Part shown: positions 1-9,055 of the stretch, piece after piece
Numbering within the stretch: the stretch's first letter is position 1
Layout of the letters: the number at the start of each line of letters is the position of its first letter
Source: Bacteroidota bacterium
Lineage (GTDB): Bacteria; Bacteroidota; Ignavibacteria; Ignavibacteriales; Ignavibacteriaceae
Direction: 5' to 3'
DNA length: 64,000 nt
Assembly (NCBI GenBank): GCA_022573715.1
Contig: JACZTL010000016.1
Location: forward strand, 1 to 64,000
Made by a program: the position numbers and the translations under genes
Notes under the pieces: generated by a model
The model's input: the letters and a program-made list of their open reading frames with translations, nothing else
Told to the model about the DNA's origin: nothing
The model's database searches: none

Positions 1-1
1 T

Positions 2-556
2 GTTACTGTTGATAGAAATGATACTGGTGGACTCAGGTTCTATGTTGATGGTAATCTTGTGGATACAAGTGACCCAACACCCTATAACGGATCTCTTACC
101 AATACGGGTGTATTCAGAATAGCAAGTCATTCCTATGATCAGGATACTAATTTTATGTTTGAGGGAGTTGTTGATGAGTTAGAACTCTTCAATCGAGCCC
201 TCACTACAGGAGAAGTAAATTCAATTTGGGCTGCCGACAGTTTGGGCAAGTGTAAGACCGTAACAGATATTCAGGAGAATGAAAGTCTACCGGAAAACTT
301 TGAGTTGATGCAGAGCTATCCCAACCCTTTCAACCCTACGTCAACAATCCGGTTCAAGATTGCTGAGTCAGGATTTACAACCTTGAAGGTATACGATGTC
401 TTAGGCAGGGTCGTAGTAACGCTGGTAAACGAAGTGTTGACCCCCGGTATCTACGAAAGAACCTTTGATGCCAAAGGGCTGGCAAGCGGAGTTTATTTCT
501 ACCGTATACAGACAGAGGCATTTGTACAAACTAGGAAGATGTTGTTGTTGAAATAA
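2..556 (+). CDS. 3' end of T9SS-secreted LamG-like protein (partial)
   Basis: The reading frame is open from the left edge, so the 5' part lies outside the window. The visible 184 residues begin in a LamG / concanavalin A-like fold (RFYVDGNLVD, then VVDELELFNRALTTGEV near residue 65), typical of carbohydrate-binding or adhesive surface modules. The last ~75 residues are a type IX secretion sorting domain: YPNPFNPTSTIRF, VYDVLGRVV, SGVYFYRIQ and TRKMLLLK. Such domains direct Sec-exported proteins through the outer membrane by T9SS and are then usually cleaved. A GTG at 59 could be mistaken for a start, but the LamG strands continue upstream of it. The substrate and the rest of the domain layout cannot be seen. 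Confidence 0.85.
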   Translation, partial: VTVDRNDTGGLRFYVDGNLVDTSDPTPYNGSLTNTGVFRIASHSYDQDTNFMFEGVVDELELFNRALTTGEVNSIWAADSLGKCKTVTDIQENESLPENFELMQSYPNPFNPTSTIRFKIAESGFTTLKVYDVLGRVVVTLVNEVLTPGIYERTFDAKGLASGVYFYRIQTEAFVQTRKMLLLK

Positions 557-611
557 TTTACGTAAAATCCGCCTTGGGCGGATAAATGTAAGACGCAAAA
601 CGAAAGAAATT

Positions 612-650
612 AAATTCCCGATGTTTTAAAAACATCGGGAATTTCGATAT
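612..650 (+). terminator. Palindrome after the T9SS cargo gene, possible terminator
   Basis: The 16-nt arms 612-627 and 629-644 are exact reverse complements with a single-base centre, so the RNA hairpin would have a loop of a few bases and a GC-rich middle (TTCCCGATG / CATCGGGAA). The run of T after the stem is weak on both strands, so it could be a terminator or a mobile palindromic repeat. Confidence 0.45.
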
Positions 651-820
651 ACTCTATCTTGGTTGTCACGGACCATATCGTAATAACAAAGTAATTCCAA
701 ATTGTAATTATGCTGTCTCGGTATGTTCCCCGATAAAAAACTTGGGGCAGGCAGTGACAGCCTTAAAAAAACCATATCATAAAGTAAGAAAATTTATAAA
801 ATGAAACCAGGTTTTATATT

Positions 821-908
821 TGTAGAGCGACGAGGTTCGTCGCTCATTTATAATTTTGATTTTTGAGCGAGCAACCTGTGTCTACCGCCAAGGCAAACCT
901 GCTCGCTC
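821..908. repeat. Two adjacent perfect 9-bp hairpins, TGTAGAGC-type palindromic repeat
   Basis: The first hairpin begins with TGTAGAGC and pairs GAGCGACGA (825-833) with TCGTCGCTC (837-845) around a 3-nt loop. The second pairs GAGCGAGCA (865-873) with TGCTCGCTC (900-908) around a 26-nt loop. Both are much richer in GC than their surroundings. A third TGTAGAGC start followed by a hairpin occurs at 19977. This looks like a small dispersed palindromic repeat family rather than gene-specific regulation. Confidence 0.5.
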
Positions 909-1074
909 TTCAAACCACCTTTTAACAGCTGCCACTTACATCATTCAGTTTCAGAAAATTCACCAATAAAATGTTGCTGAATAGTCGGTGACATCGAAGA
1001 AAATATCACTTAAAGACATAATTGAAATTCATTTACCCTTTGACTAATTTTAAAAATTAAAAAAAGGAGTTTAA

Positions 1075-2070
<996 letters not shown>

Positions 2071-2082
2071 CTATTACACTGT

Positions 2083-2110
2083 CCCCAGTCTAAAGACTGG
2101 GGTTATTCAA
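2083..2110 (+). terminator. Hairpin between gapA and pgk, possible attenuator
   Basis: CCCCAGTC (2083-2090) pairs perfectly with GACTGGGG (2095-2102) around TAAA, followed by TTATTC. The U tract is poor, so it more likely stabilises the gapA message or partly attenuates pgk than stops transcription fully. Confidence 0.45.
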
Positions 2111-2143
2111 GTAAACCATCTCCATTTATCCAATTTAAAAATT

Positions 2144-3340
2144 ATGAATAAACTTTCAATTGATGATATTGAATTAAAAGATAAAAGAGTTTTAGTTAGA
2201 GTTGATTTTAACGTACCGCTTGACAAAAGCCAAAATATAACTGATGATAAGAGAATAACGGCTTCTCTTCCGACTATAAATAAAATTATTAAAGACGGTG
2301 GAAAAACTATATTGATGAGTCACCTCGGCAGGCCAAAAGGGGAAAAGAAACCGGAGTTTAGTCTTGAACCTGTTGCCAAAAGATTGGGCGAACTTTTGAA
2401 TAAAAATATAATATTTTCAAATGATTGTATCGGTGATGATACCGAGTTACTCATAAATAATATGCAGCATTCAGATGTTATTCTATTGGAAAATCTTAGA
2501 TTCCACAAAGAAGAAGAAAAAAACGATCCCGATTTTGCAAAAGCTCTTTCTGAATTTGCTGATGTTTATGTAAACGATGCTTTCGGAACAGCACATAGAG
2601 CACACGCATCCACGGAAGGGATTACAAAATTCATTTCTCATTGTGTTGCCGGGTATTTAATGAAAAAAGAATTGGATTATTTGGGAAGTAAATTAGAAAA
2701 TCCAGCAAAACCGTACTGTGCTATTTTGGGGGGTGCAAAAATATCAGGTAAAATTGATGTAATTAAAAATCTTTTGGGCAAAGTTGATTTGCTTCTCATC
2801 GGCGGAGGGATGGCCTTTACTTTTTTTAAGGCTCAAGGAAAAGAAATTGGGACTTCACTATTGGAAGAAGATAAAATAGATCTGGCAAAAGAAATACTGA
2901 AATCAATTGAAAACAGCCGCACAAAATTATTCCTTCCAATTGATATTGTTACTGCCGATAAATTCAGTAATGAATCAGGTTTTCAGATAGTTCCTGCAGG
3001 AAATATACCGCCTACACAAATGGGGTTGGATATAGGTCCCGAAACAGTTAAATTATTTTCCGAACAAATAATAAATTCAAAAACTATTGTTTGGAATGGT
3101 CCTATGGGTGTCTTTGAATTTAAAAATTTTGCAAATGGAACTTTTTCAATTGCAAACGCATTAAAAAAAGCAACAGATAACGGCAGTATTACGATAGTCG
3201 GCGGAGGAGATTCTGCTGCTGCTATTAAAGAAGCAGGCTTGGAGGATAACGTTTCACACGTTTCAACCGGCGGCGGTGCTTCATTGGTATTTTTAGAAGG
3301 GAAGCTTTTACCGGGAGTGAAAGCTTTAACTTCCAAATAG
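2144..3340 (+). CDS. pgk: Phosphoglycerate kinase
   Basis: Transfers the acyl phosphate of 1,3-bisphosphoglycerate to ADP, giving 3-phosphoglycerate and ATP. The 398-residue length fits the family. Visible family motifs are the N-terminal VRVDFNVPLD (substrate Asp/Asn), SHLGRPKG (phosphate-binding Arg), LENLRFHKEEEKND, and in the C-terminal nucleotide domain NGPMGVFE and GGGDSAAA. It follows gapA directly, the standard glycolytic arrangement, and is 19 bp upstream of the rhomboid gene. No odd features were seen. Confidence 0.97.
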   Translation: MNKLSIDDIELKDKRVLVRVDFNVPLDKSQNITDDKRITASLPTINKIIKDGGKTILMSHLGRPKGEKKPEFSLEPVAKRLGELLNKNIIFSNDCIGDDTELLINNMQHSDVILLENLRFHKEEEKNDPDFAKALSEFADVYVNDAFGTAHRAHASTEGITKFISHCVAGYLMKKELDYLGSKLENPAKPYCAILGGAKISGKIDVIKNLLGKVDLLLIGGGMAFTFFKAQGKEIGTSLLEEDKIDLAKEILKSIENSRTKLFLPIDIVTADKFSNESGFQIVPAGNIPPTQMGLDIGPETVKLFSEQIINSKTIVWNGPMGVFEFKNFANGTFSIANALKKATDNGSITIVGGGDSAAAIKEAGLEDNVSHVSTGGGASLVFLEGKLLPGVKALTSK

Positions 3341-3359
3341 ATAATAACAAAAGGATATT

Positions 3360-4289
3360 GTGAATAATTATTACAGACCGAGAGGATTCGGAGGATTTAG
3401 TCTTTTCCCGCCTGTGATTAAAAAACTTTTAATCATAAACGGCGTTTTATTTTTTCTCCTAACATTACTAAATAATCTTTCTTTTAACGGTTTACCAGGT
3501 TGGTATATTATCAACAGATGGTTTGCACTAAACCCTTTAGGCGGTGTAGATGCCGCCGGACAAAGTTATAATTTTCAGTTTTGGCAGTTAATAACATATC
3601 AATTTATGCACGGCGGGTTCGGTCATATTTTATTTAATATGTTTGCGCTGTGGATGTTCGGGATTGAAATTGAAAATATGTGGGGTGCAAAAAAGTTTTT
3701 CACTTTTTATTTATTGTGCGGAGTTGCTGCAGGATTATTCCACTTATTCCTTTCACCTTTGTTTGGTTTATCATCAGCAGTAACAATCGGTGCTTCTGGC
3801 TCCATCTACGGTGTTATGATTGCATTTGCATTGTTCTTTCCCGACAGACCAATTTATTTATATTTTTTTATTCCTATAAAAGCTAAATATCTTATTACTT
3901 TTCTCGTTCTGATGGAAATTATGCTGGTTGACAGTGCCGGAAGCAGCATTGCGCATTTGGCACATCTCGGTGGAGCATTGGCAGCTTTCATTTTTATAAT
4001 GTTCGATAAAGATAGTTCCATATCTTTAAAGAGGATATTAAACTGGAATTTTTATTTAAGCAGTAGGCACAACCCTTTTAGTAATTTGCAAAATCCTTTT
4101 AAAAAAGAGGATAAAAATGTAGAAAAAGCTAAATTTTATGAAATTTCTAATGATGCTAAAGATAAAGAAAAAGAAGTAACACAAGAACAGATTGATAAAA
4201 TACTTGATAAAATTAGTAAATCGGGTTACCAAAATTTAACGTCTAAAGAAAAGAAAATTTTATTTGAAGCAAGCAAGAAAATTGATTAA
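3360..4289 (+). CDS. Rhomboid-family intramembrane serine protease
   Basis: A 309-residue polytopic membrane protein with about six hydrophobic segments between residues ~20 and ~220. The catalytic dyad is visible: Ser146 in GASGSIYG and His202 in HLAHLGG, with MHGGFGHILFNMFALWMFG forming the family's HxxxN region. Rhomboids cut other membrane proteins within or near their transmembrane helices; the substrate is unknown. The C-terminal ~75 residues are a charged cytosolic tail ending in a short helical domain (EQIDKILDKISKSGYQNLTSKEKKIL), common in Bacteroidota rhomboids (DUF6576-like). It starts with GTG, preceded by AAAGGA. Confidence 0.9.
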   Translation: MNNYYRPRGFGGFSLFPPVIKKLLIINGVLFFLLTLLNNLSFNGLPGWYIINRWFALNPLGGVDAAGQSYNFQFWQLITYQFMHGGFGHILFNMFALWMFGIEIENMWGAKKFFTFYLLCGVAAGLFHLFLSPLFGLSSAVTIGASGSIYGVMIAFALFFPDRPIYLYFFIPIKAKYLITFLVLMEIMLVDSAGSSIAHLAHLGGALAAFIFIMFDKDSSISLKRILNWNFYLSSRHNPFSNLQNPFKKEDKNVEKAKFYEISNDAKDKEKEVTQEQIDKILDKISKSGYQNLTSKEKKILFEASKKID

Positions 4290-4291
4290 CG

Positions 4292-4633
4292 TTGAAGATA
4301 ATATTTCAAAAATATCCCTCGAATAATTTTATTTCATTTATCTTCCTATTGTTTTTTATATCTTTGTTTCTTTGGGGCTGTGCAAAAGATCAAAAGATTA
4401 AAGAAAAAACATTTATTAAAATATATGCTGACTTGGTAATTGCTCAAGATTCTTTAGCCGCGGATTCCCTAAGTTTTACCAATGAACAAAAAGTAATATT
4501 TGTCCGTTATAATGTCACCAAAAATTTATATATAAAAACTTTGGATTATTATAAAAAGAATCCGGATAATTGGAAGTCTTTTTTCGAAAAAGTTATTGCT
4601 TATCTGCGTGAAAACGAGAAGAGGAAACCTTAA
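4292..4633 (+). CDS. DUF4296-like lipoprotein
   Basis: A 113-residue protein with a hydrophobic signal segment (residues ~13-29) and a lipobox ending at Cys30 (FLWGC), so it is predicted to be a periplasmic or outer-membrane lipoprotein. The rest is helical: FIKIYADLVIAQD and FVRYNVTKNLYIKTLDYYKKNPDNW match the pattern of DUF4296, a small lipoprotein family of unknown function in Bacteroidota. It begins with TTG two bases after the rhomboid stop; an in-frame TGA at 4283 rules out an earlier start. Its 3' end overlaps the convergent recQ gene by 41 bp. Confidence 0.7.
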   Translation: MKIIFQKYPSNNFISFIFLLFFISLFLWGCAKDQKIKEKTFIKIYADLVIAQDSLAADSLSFTNEQKVIFVRYNVTKNLYIKTLDYYKKNPDNWKSFFEKVIAYLRENEKRKP

Positions 4634-7205
4634 ATTTTGCTGCAGTAATTCTTATCATAGGATATGTAATTTCTTTTGGAAGTCTTTCTTTTAGATCTTT
4701 TAGATTTATAAACCCCATATTTAATTCGTGACTAATTGTATTGATAATTTCATTGCTCAATAAATTTTTAATTTCAAGTTCCGGATTCAGTTCTAAAATA
4801 GATTCAACATGCATAGAGGTCACAGTTTCTGACAGTTTTCTTATATTAGAGATAGCGTTCAATGAATATCCATCTTTCAATAGACGTAGTGTTTCATTAA
4901 CGCTAGGTGGTAAGTTTTTATCTTTGCTGTTTTTTTGTTCAAAAGCTTTTATTCCCTCTATTAAATCACTTCCAACTTTATTGAACATCTTTTTAGTAAA
5001 ACCTTTAATGTTCATCAATTCATCTTCTGTAACGGGCTTTTCTTCGGCTATCCTTTTAAGTATTTCATCAGGACATATTAAGGCAGGTTTTTGTAAAAAT
5101 TTCTTCGCTGTATTTTGTCTAACTAATTTTAATTTTGAATATACTTCTAAGCTTTCATTATACTTGTAATCTATTTCATCAATGCCTTTGTCTTCATTAT
5201 CTTGTTTTGGGATTGATTCCCTCCCATTATTTGTAATTTTTATTCTTTCATTTCTTTTACCGGGCTTATGTAATAATTTATTTACATATAAATTTTCAAG
5301 TATATTTACCAATTCTTCTTTGGAAAAGTTTATACAAGAACCGTAAAAATCCATTTTAGTATATGAAGATATTCTACTTTCACCTTTTAGAATTTTTATT
5401 AAATCATCTTCACTTAATATATCTTCGTTTTGATTTATTGCTCTGAGAATAATTTCTTTTATATAATCAGATGAAAAATCCGAAAAATTTTGTCCTTGTT
5501 TACATACATCACATTTCCCGCAAGAATAACCTGTTGTGTTTTCACCAAAATAATTTAGTATATACTTGAATCTACATTCTTTTGTAAAAATAATGCCCAA
5601 CATTTTTTCAATTTTTTCTTGTCCCAACAAGTAAGCCGAATTTATTTTTTTGTAATTAATTTGTAGTCTGTCAGTACTTACTCTTTGTGTTGCCAATGTA
5701 ACGTAATCACCGCTTGCATTTTTCCTGAATGTTAAAACACCAAGATCATTTAATTTTTCAAAATTTTCTTTAATAAGACTTAAATTGAAACTTAGATATT
5801 TTGAAATTTCAGTTAAATTAATGCCAACTGTTTTATTGAAGATAACTCCACCGTATTTTTTAACAAGGTACAACAGTAATTCTTTTATACTGAAGTTGTG
5901 AGTTTTTTTAATAAATGTTTTTAACTTTTCAGGACTAAAATTTACTTTTAGAGTTGTCTTCTTGTTATAATTAGATATTAATTTTATATAGCCGCTTGAC
6001 TGGAGCGTATTTAAGGCTGAATAAAGCAAGCCACTGTTTAACTTTCTTTTAACACAGGTATTTATAAAATCAGTATTGATAAAAATCTCATCTTCATTTA
6101 TGGAACCGACAGCAACTTTTCCGTAGTCGCAAACAGCATTATAAACATCTTGAATTAATTTCTTATCAGGATTTGAATTAAGAAGGAAGTAATTGTGTAT
6201 GTTCATATCTGCCTTCTCATAAAGCAGGAATGAATAAGAATCTTTACCATCTCTTCCTGCTCTTCCTATTTCTTGATAAAAATTTTCTATTGTACTTGGA
6301 GTGTTATAATGAATAATTAAACGTATATCCTTTTTATCAATGCCCATTCCAAATGCATTAGTTGCGGCTATAATTTTTATTTTACCATTCTGAAAATCAT
6401 CCTGTATTTTTATTCTTATTTCAGGGTTAAGTCCGGCATGATAATAATTACATTTTACTTTGTATAAATTCAAATATTCAGTTATTTCTTCCGAAGATTT
6501 TCTTGAGCTTGTATAAATAATAGCCGGTAAATGGAATTGTTTAATTAGTGATAATGTTGTCTCTTTTTTCTTTGTGGTTTGAATAACATTTATATAAAGA
6601 TTATCTCTTTCAAAACCTTTAACAAATATTTTGGGGTTTTTAAAATTTAATTGTTTTATAATATCATCTCTTACTTCAGGGGTAGCTGTAGCTGTAAAAG
6701 CAGAAATATGTTTGACAGAAATATATTCGGCAAAATTCTTAATTTTTCTATAACTCGGTCTGAAGTTATGCCCCCACTCACTTATGCAATGTGCTTCATC
6801 CACAAAAAGATATGTAAGTGACAATTCCTTTATTCTTTTAGCAAATTCTCTGTTCTCTAATCTTTCCGGGGAAACTAATAATATCTTCAACTTACCATAT
6901 GTAATTTTCTGCATTACAGTTTCATATTCTTTATAATCCATTGTGCTATTTACAAACCCGGCAATCTCTTCCTCTTTATTTAATGAATCAACTTGATCTT
7001 TCATTAAAGCAATTAGCGGAGATATAATAATAGAAAAATCACTTGAAACTATAGAAGGAATTTGATAACAAATGGATTTGCCTGCCCCTGTAGGTAGTAC
7101 GGCTAAAACATTGTTCCCCTCCAAAATATTTTTTATAATTTCCTCTTGATTTGGTTTGAAAAAGGAATATCCGAAATATTTTTTTAAAGCTTGTTGTGGT
7201 GTCAT
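4593..7205 (-). CDS. recQ: ATP-dependent DNA helicase RecQ, long form
   Basis: A 3'-5' DNA helicase for recombinational repair and stalled forks. The order is: helicase core with Walker A LPTGAGKS (Lys43), DEAH box (136-139) in VDEAHCISEWGHNFRPSY, and motif VI QEIGRAGRDG; a RecQ zinc site starting at Cys544 (with CGKCDVC); a winged-helix RQC region; an HRDC domain (~683-757); and a C-terminal helical region (~766-860) resembling the HTH_40 domain on some RecQ proteins. At 870 residues it exceeds the 600-730 typical of simple RecQ because of that last region. It overlaps the DUF4296 gene by 41 bp tail to tail. Confidence 0.95.
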   Translation of the reverse strand: MTPQQALKKYFGYSFFKPNQEEIIKNILEGNNVLAVLPTGAGKSICYQIPSIVSSDFSIIISPLIALMKDQVDSLNKEEEIAGFVNSTMDYKEYETVMQKITYGKLKILLVSPERLENREFAKRIKELSLTYLFVDEAHCISEWGHNFRPSYRKIKNFAEYISVKHISAFTATATPEVRDDIIKQLNFKNPKIFVKGFERDNLYINVIQTTKKKETTLSLIKQFHLPAIIYTSSRKSSEEITEYLNLYKVKCNYYHAGLNPEIRIKIQDDFQNGKIKIIAATNAFGMGIDKKDIRLIIHYNTPSTIENFYQEIGRAGRDGKDSYSFLLYEKADMNIHNYFLLNSNPDKKLIQDVYNAVCDYGKVAVGSINEDEIFINTDFINTCVKRKLNSGLLYSALNTLQSSGYIKLISNYNKKTTLKVNFSPEKLKTFIKKTHNFSIKELLLYLVKKYGGVIFNKTVGINLTEISKYLSFNLSLIKENFEKLNDLGVLTFRKNASGDYVTLATQRVSTDRLQINYKKINSAYLLGQEKIEKMLGIIFTKECRFKYILNYFGENTTGYSCGKCDVCKQGQNFSDFSSDYIKEIILRAINQNEDILSEDDLIKILKGESRISSYTKMDFYGSCINFSKEELVNILENLYVNKLLHKPGKRNERIKITNNGRESIPKQDNEDKGIDEIDYKYNESLEVYSKLKLVRQNTAKKFLQKPALICPDEILKRIAEEKPVTEDELMNIKGFTKKMFNKVGSDLIEGIKAFEQKNSKDKNLPPSVNETLRLLKDGYSLNAISNIRKLSETVTSMHVESILELNPELEIKNLLSNEIINTISHELNMGFINLKDLKERLPKEITYPMIRITAAKFKVSSSRFHADKQ

Positions 7206-7589
7206 TTATTTAAGTATAAAAATAATAGATCAAAAAATATTTTTTAAGTTATAAAAATTAGCTGAAAGTTTTCAGTATTTCAGAAATTTCACATTCTCAT
7301 TATTTAGAAGTATGTTTTTGTTTTTATCCTAAAAATAGGGAAAAAATTGTAGTAATTTTAAATTTCTCGGTATTGAAATAAATGAAAAAAAGAATAATTC
7401 CAATACTGAATTGATCTCGAAAGATTCATCTAAAATAAAAGTATTTTTGTATCCCTGCTAATGAAGAACTTGTAATAGCTACGGATACCGAAGAGATTGT
7501 TTCAAGTGCCAAGGAATAATTTTTCTTTTTTAACTAAACATTACTATTAATATTTCTTATCTTCATTAATAATTCACCCAGAGTTTTAT
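7206..7589. other. Divergent intergenic region with a possible gene remnant
   Basis: This 384-bp AT-rich gap separates recQ (minus) from marC (plus) and should hold promoters for both. Most is unremarkable. A coding-like piece lies at 7456-7519: read in frame it gives about 20 sensible residues (NEELVIATDTEEIVSSAKE) ending in TAA. It has no start, and the sequence before it has stops in all frames, so it looks like the tail of a decayed gene. I cannot name the parent family. Confidence 0.35.
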
Positions 7590-8183
7590 ATGAGTTTTGA
7601 AATATTTCTAATGTCATTTATTCCATTATTTGTTGCTATAAATATAGTCGGTGTAACACCTCTCTTTATAGGTTATATTGAAGGGCTGGATAAACAAAAT
7701 ATAAAAAAATTAGTAAGGGATGCAATAATAACTGCATTTATTGTAGCCGTTGTTTTTTTATTAACCGGTAAGTTAGTTTTCAATTTTTTAGGTATTACAA
7801 TCAATGATTTTAAAATTGCCGGCGGAGTTATACTTCTTGTTCTTGCAATAACTGATATTATGTCAGCAGGCGAGCGAAGAAGAGACCCAGGAAAAAGCAT
7901 CGGTATTGTTCCCCTTGGAATACCGCTTATAATGGGACCTGCAGGATTAACGACAATTATAATTCTTGTAGATAATTTCGGTTATTTGGCAACAATATTA
8001 TCTATAATATTAAATTTTATTATTGTGTGGATAATATTAGCTAATGCAAATTTATTTATAAAAGTAATTGGAGAGGGTGGAGCTAAAGCTTTTGCTAAAG
8101 TTGCTTCATTATTTATGGCAGCAATAGCTGTCATGATGATAAGAATAGGCATTATCGGAATTATCAGTTCATTTAATAATTGA
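7590..8183 (+). CDS. MarC/UPF0056 family integral membrane protein
   Basis: A 197-residue inner-membrane protein with six hydrophobic helices. The pattern IPLFVAINIVGVTPLFIGY near the N-terminus, GGVILLVLAI in the middle and GIVPLGIPLIMGPAGLTTII after the third helix is the MarC family signature. The family was named after the E. coli mar locus, but a link to multidrug resistance is not supported and its true function is unknown. Proline/glycine-rich re-entrant-like loops suggest a transporter. It appears monocistronic; the next gene starts 50 bp later. Confidence 0.88.
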   Translation: MSFEIFLMSFIPLFVAINIVGVTPLFIGYIEGLDKQNIKKLVRDAIITAFIVAVVFLLTGKLVFNFLGITINDFKIAGGVILLVLAITDIMSAGERRRDPGKSIGIVPLGIPLIMGPAGLTTIIILVDNFGYLATILSIILNFIIVWIILANANLFIKVIGEGGAKAFAKVASLFMAAIAVMMIRIGIIGIISSFNN

Positions 8184-8233
8184 TATTTCAACGTAATTTT
8201 ATTAATGTTAAAAGATTTTAATAATTATAAAAG

Positions 8234-9022
8234 ATGTATCTAGGTATTAGTAGAAAGTCTGTATTAATAACAGCTGCAAGCAAGGGCATCGGCAGGGCAA
8301 TTGCAGAAGGATTTGTAGCTGAGGGAGTTAAAGTTGCCATTTGTTCAAGGAACAAAGAACACCTTTTGAAAACTTCGGATGAAATAAAAAACAAATTTGG
8401 AGTAGATGTTCTTTGGTGTGTTTGTGATTTAAGTAAGAAAAAAGATATCGAAAATACTATCAATGTCGTTAACAAGGAATTCGATGGTATTGATATTCTT
8501 GTAAATAACTGCGGTGGTCCGCCTCAGGGTAATTTTCAAGATTTTGAAGAAGATGATTGGCAAAATGCAATAGACCAAATTTTTTTAAGTGCCGTAACAA
8601 CAACTAAACTTGTTGCTCCCAAAATGATAGAGAAAGAATAGGGGAGAATAATAAACATTACTTCTATTACTGTTAAACAGCCTGTTGATAATTTAATTCT
8701 TTCCAATACAATTAGAACAGGATTAGTCGGACTAAGTAAATCCCTAAGCAATGAATTAGGTAAATATAATATTACAGTTAATAATGTTGCACCCGGTTAC
8801 ACACTTACAAACCGTGTGTATGAACTGGCTGTAAGCAAAGCTAAAGAAAAGAACACTTCTCACGAAGAAGTTTTATCGGAGATTGCTAGAGGAATACCAA
8901 TGAACAGACTTGCAGCGCCGGAAGAGATTGCATCCTTAGTGGTCTTTTTGGCATCAATGAAAGCAAGTTATATTACAGGCTGTACCATACCGGTTGACGG
9001 TGGCTTTATAAAAGGAGTATAA
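8234..9022 (+). pseudogene. SDR-family oxidoreductase interrupted by one in-frame amber codon
   Basis: One continuous short-chain dehydrogenase frame (263 codons) is interrupted only by TAG at 8639-8641 (codon 136). Before it are the cofactor motif TAASKGIG (~residues 13-20) and NNCGGPP. After it the same frame resumes at once with GRIINITSITVKQP, NVAPGYTLTNRV and ITGCTIPVDGG. The context KMIEKE-stop-GRIINI matches the common WGRIINI of SDRs, so a G-to-A change of TGG is the simplest explanation. The catalytic Tyr and Lys positions (13 and 17 after Ser) are Ser and Arg, as in a known atypical SDR subgroup. It could be a recent pseudogene, a sequence error or a suppressed stop. Confidence 0.85.
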
Positions 9023-9028
9023 GTAAAC

Positions 9029-9055
9029 AGATAAATCGGTTTATTTATCTAAAAA
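9029..9055. terminator. Bidirectional hairpin between convergent genes
   Basis: AGATAAAT (9029-9036) pairs perfectly with ATTTATCT (9043-9050), followed by AAAAAA on the plus strand and by TTTACTT on the minus strand. It lies between the SDR and GH13 stop codons, so it may end both transcripts. The stem is AT-rich and weak. Confidence 0.4.

Noticed and set aside
8639-8641. Pyrrolysine or selenocysteine recoding in the SDR gene
   Set aside because: The codon is UAG, so not selenocysteine; Trp is expected here, and no pyl genes are visible.
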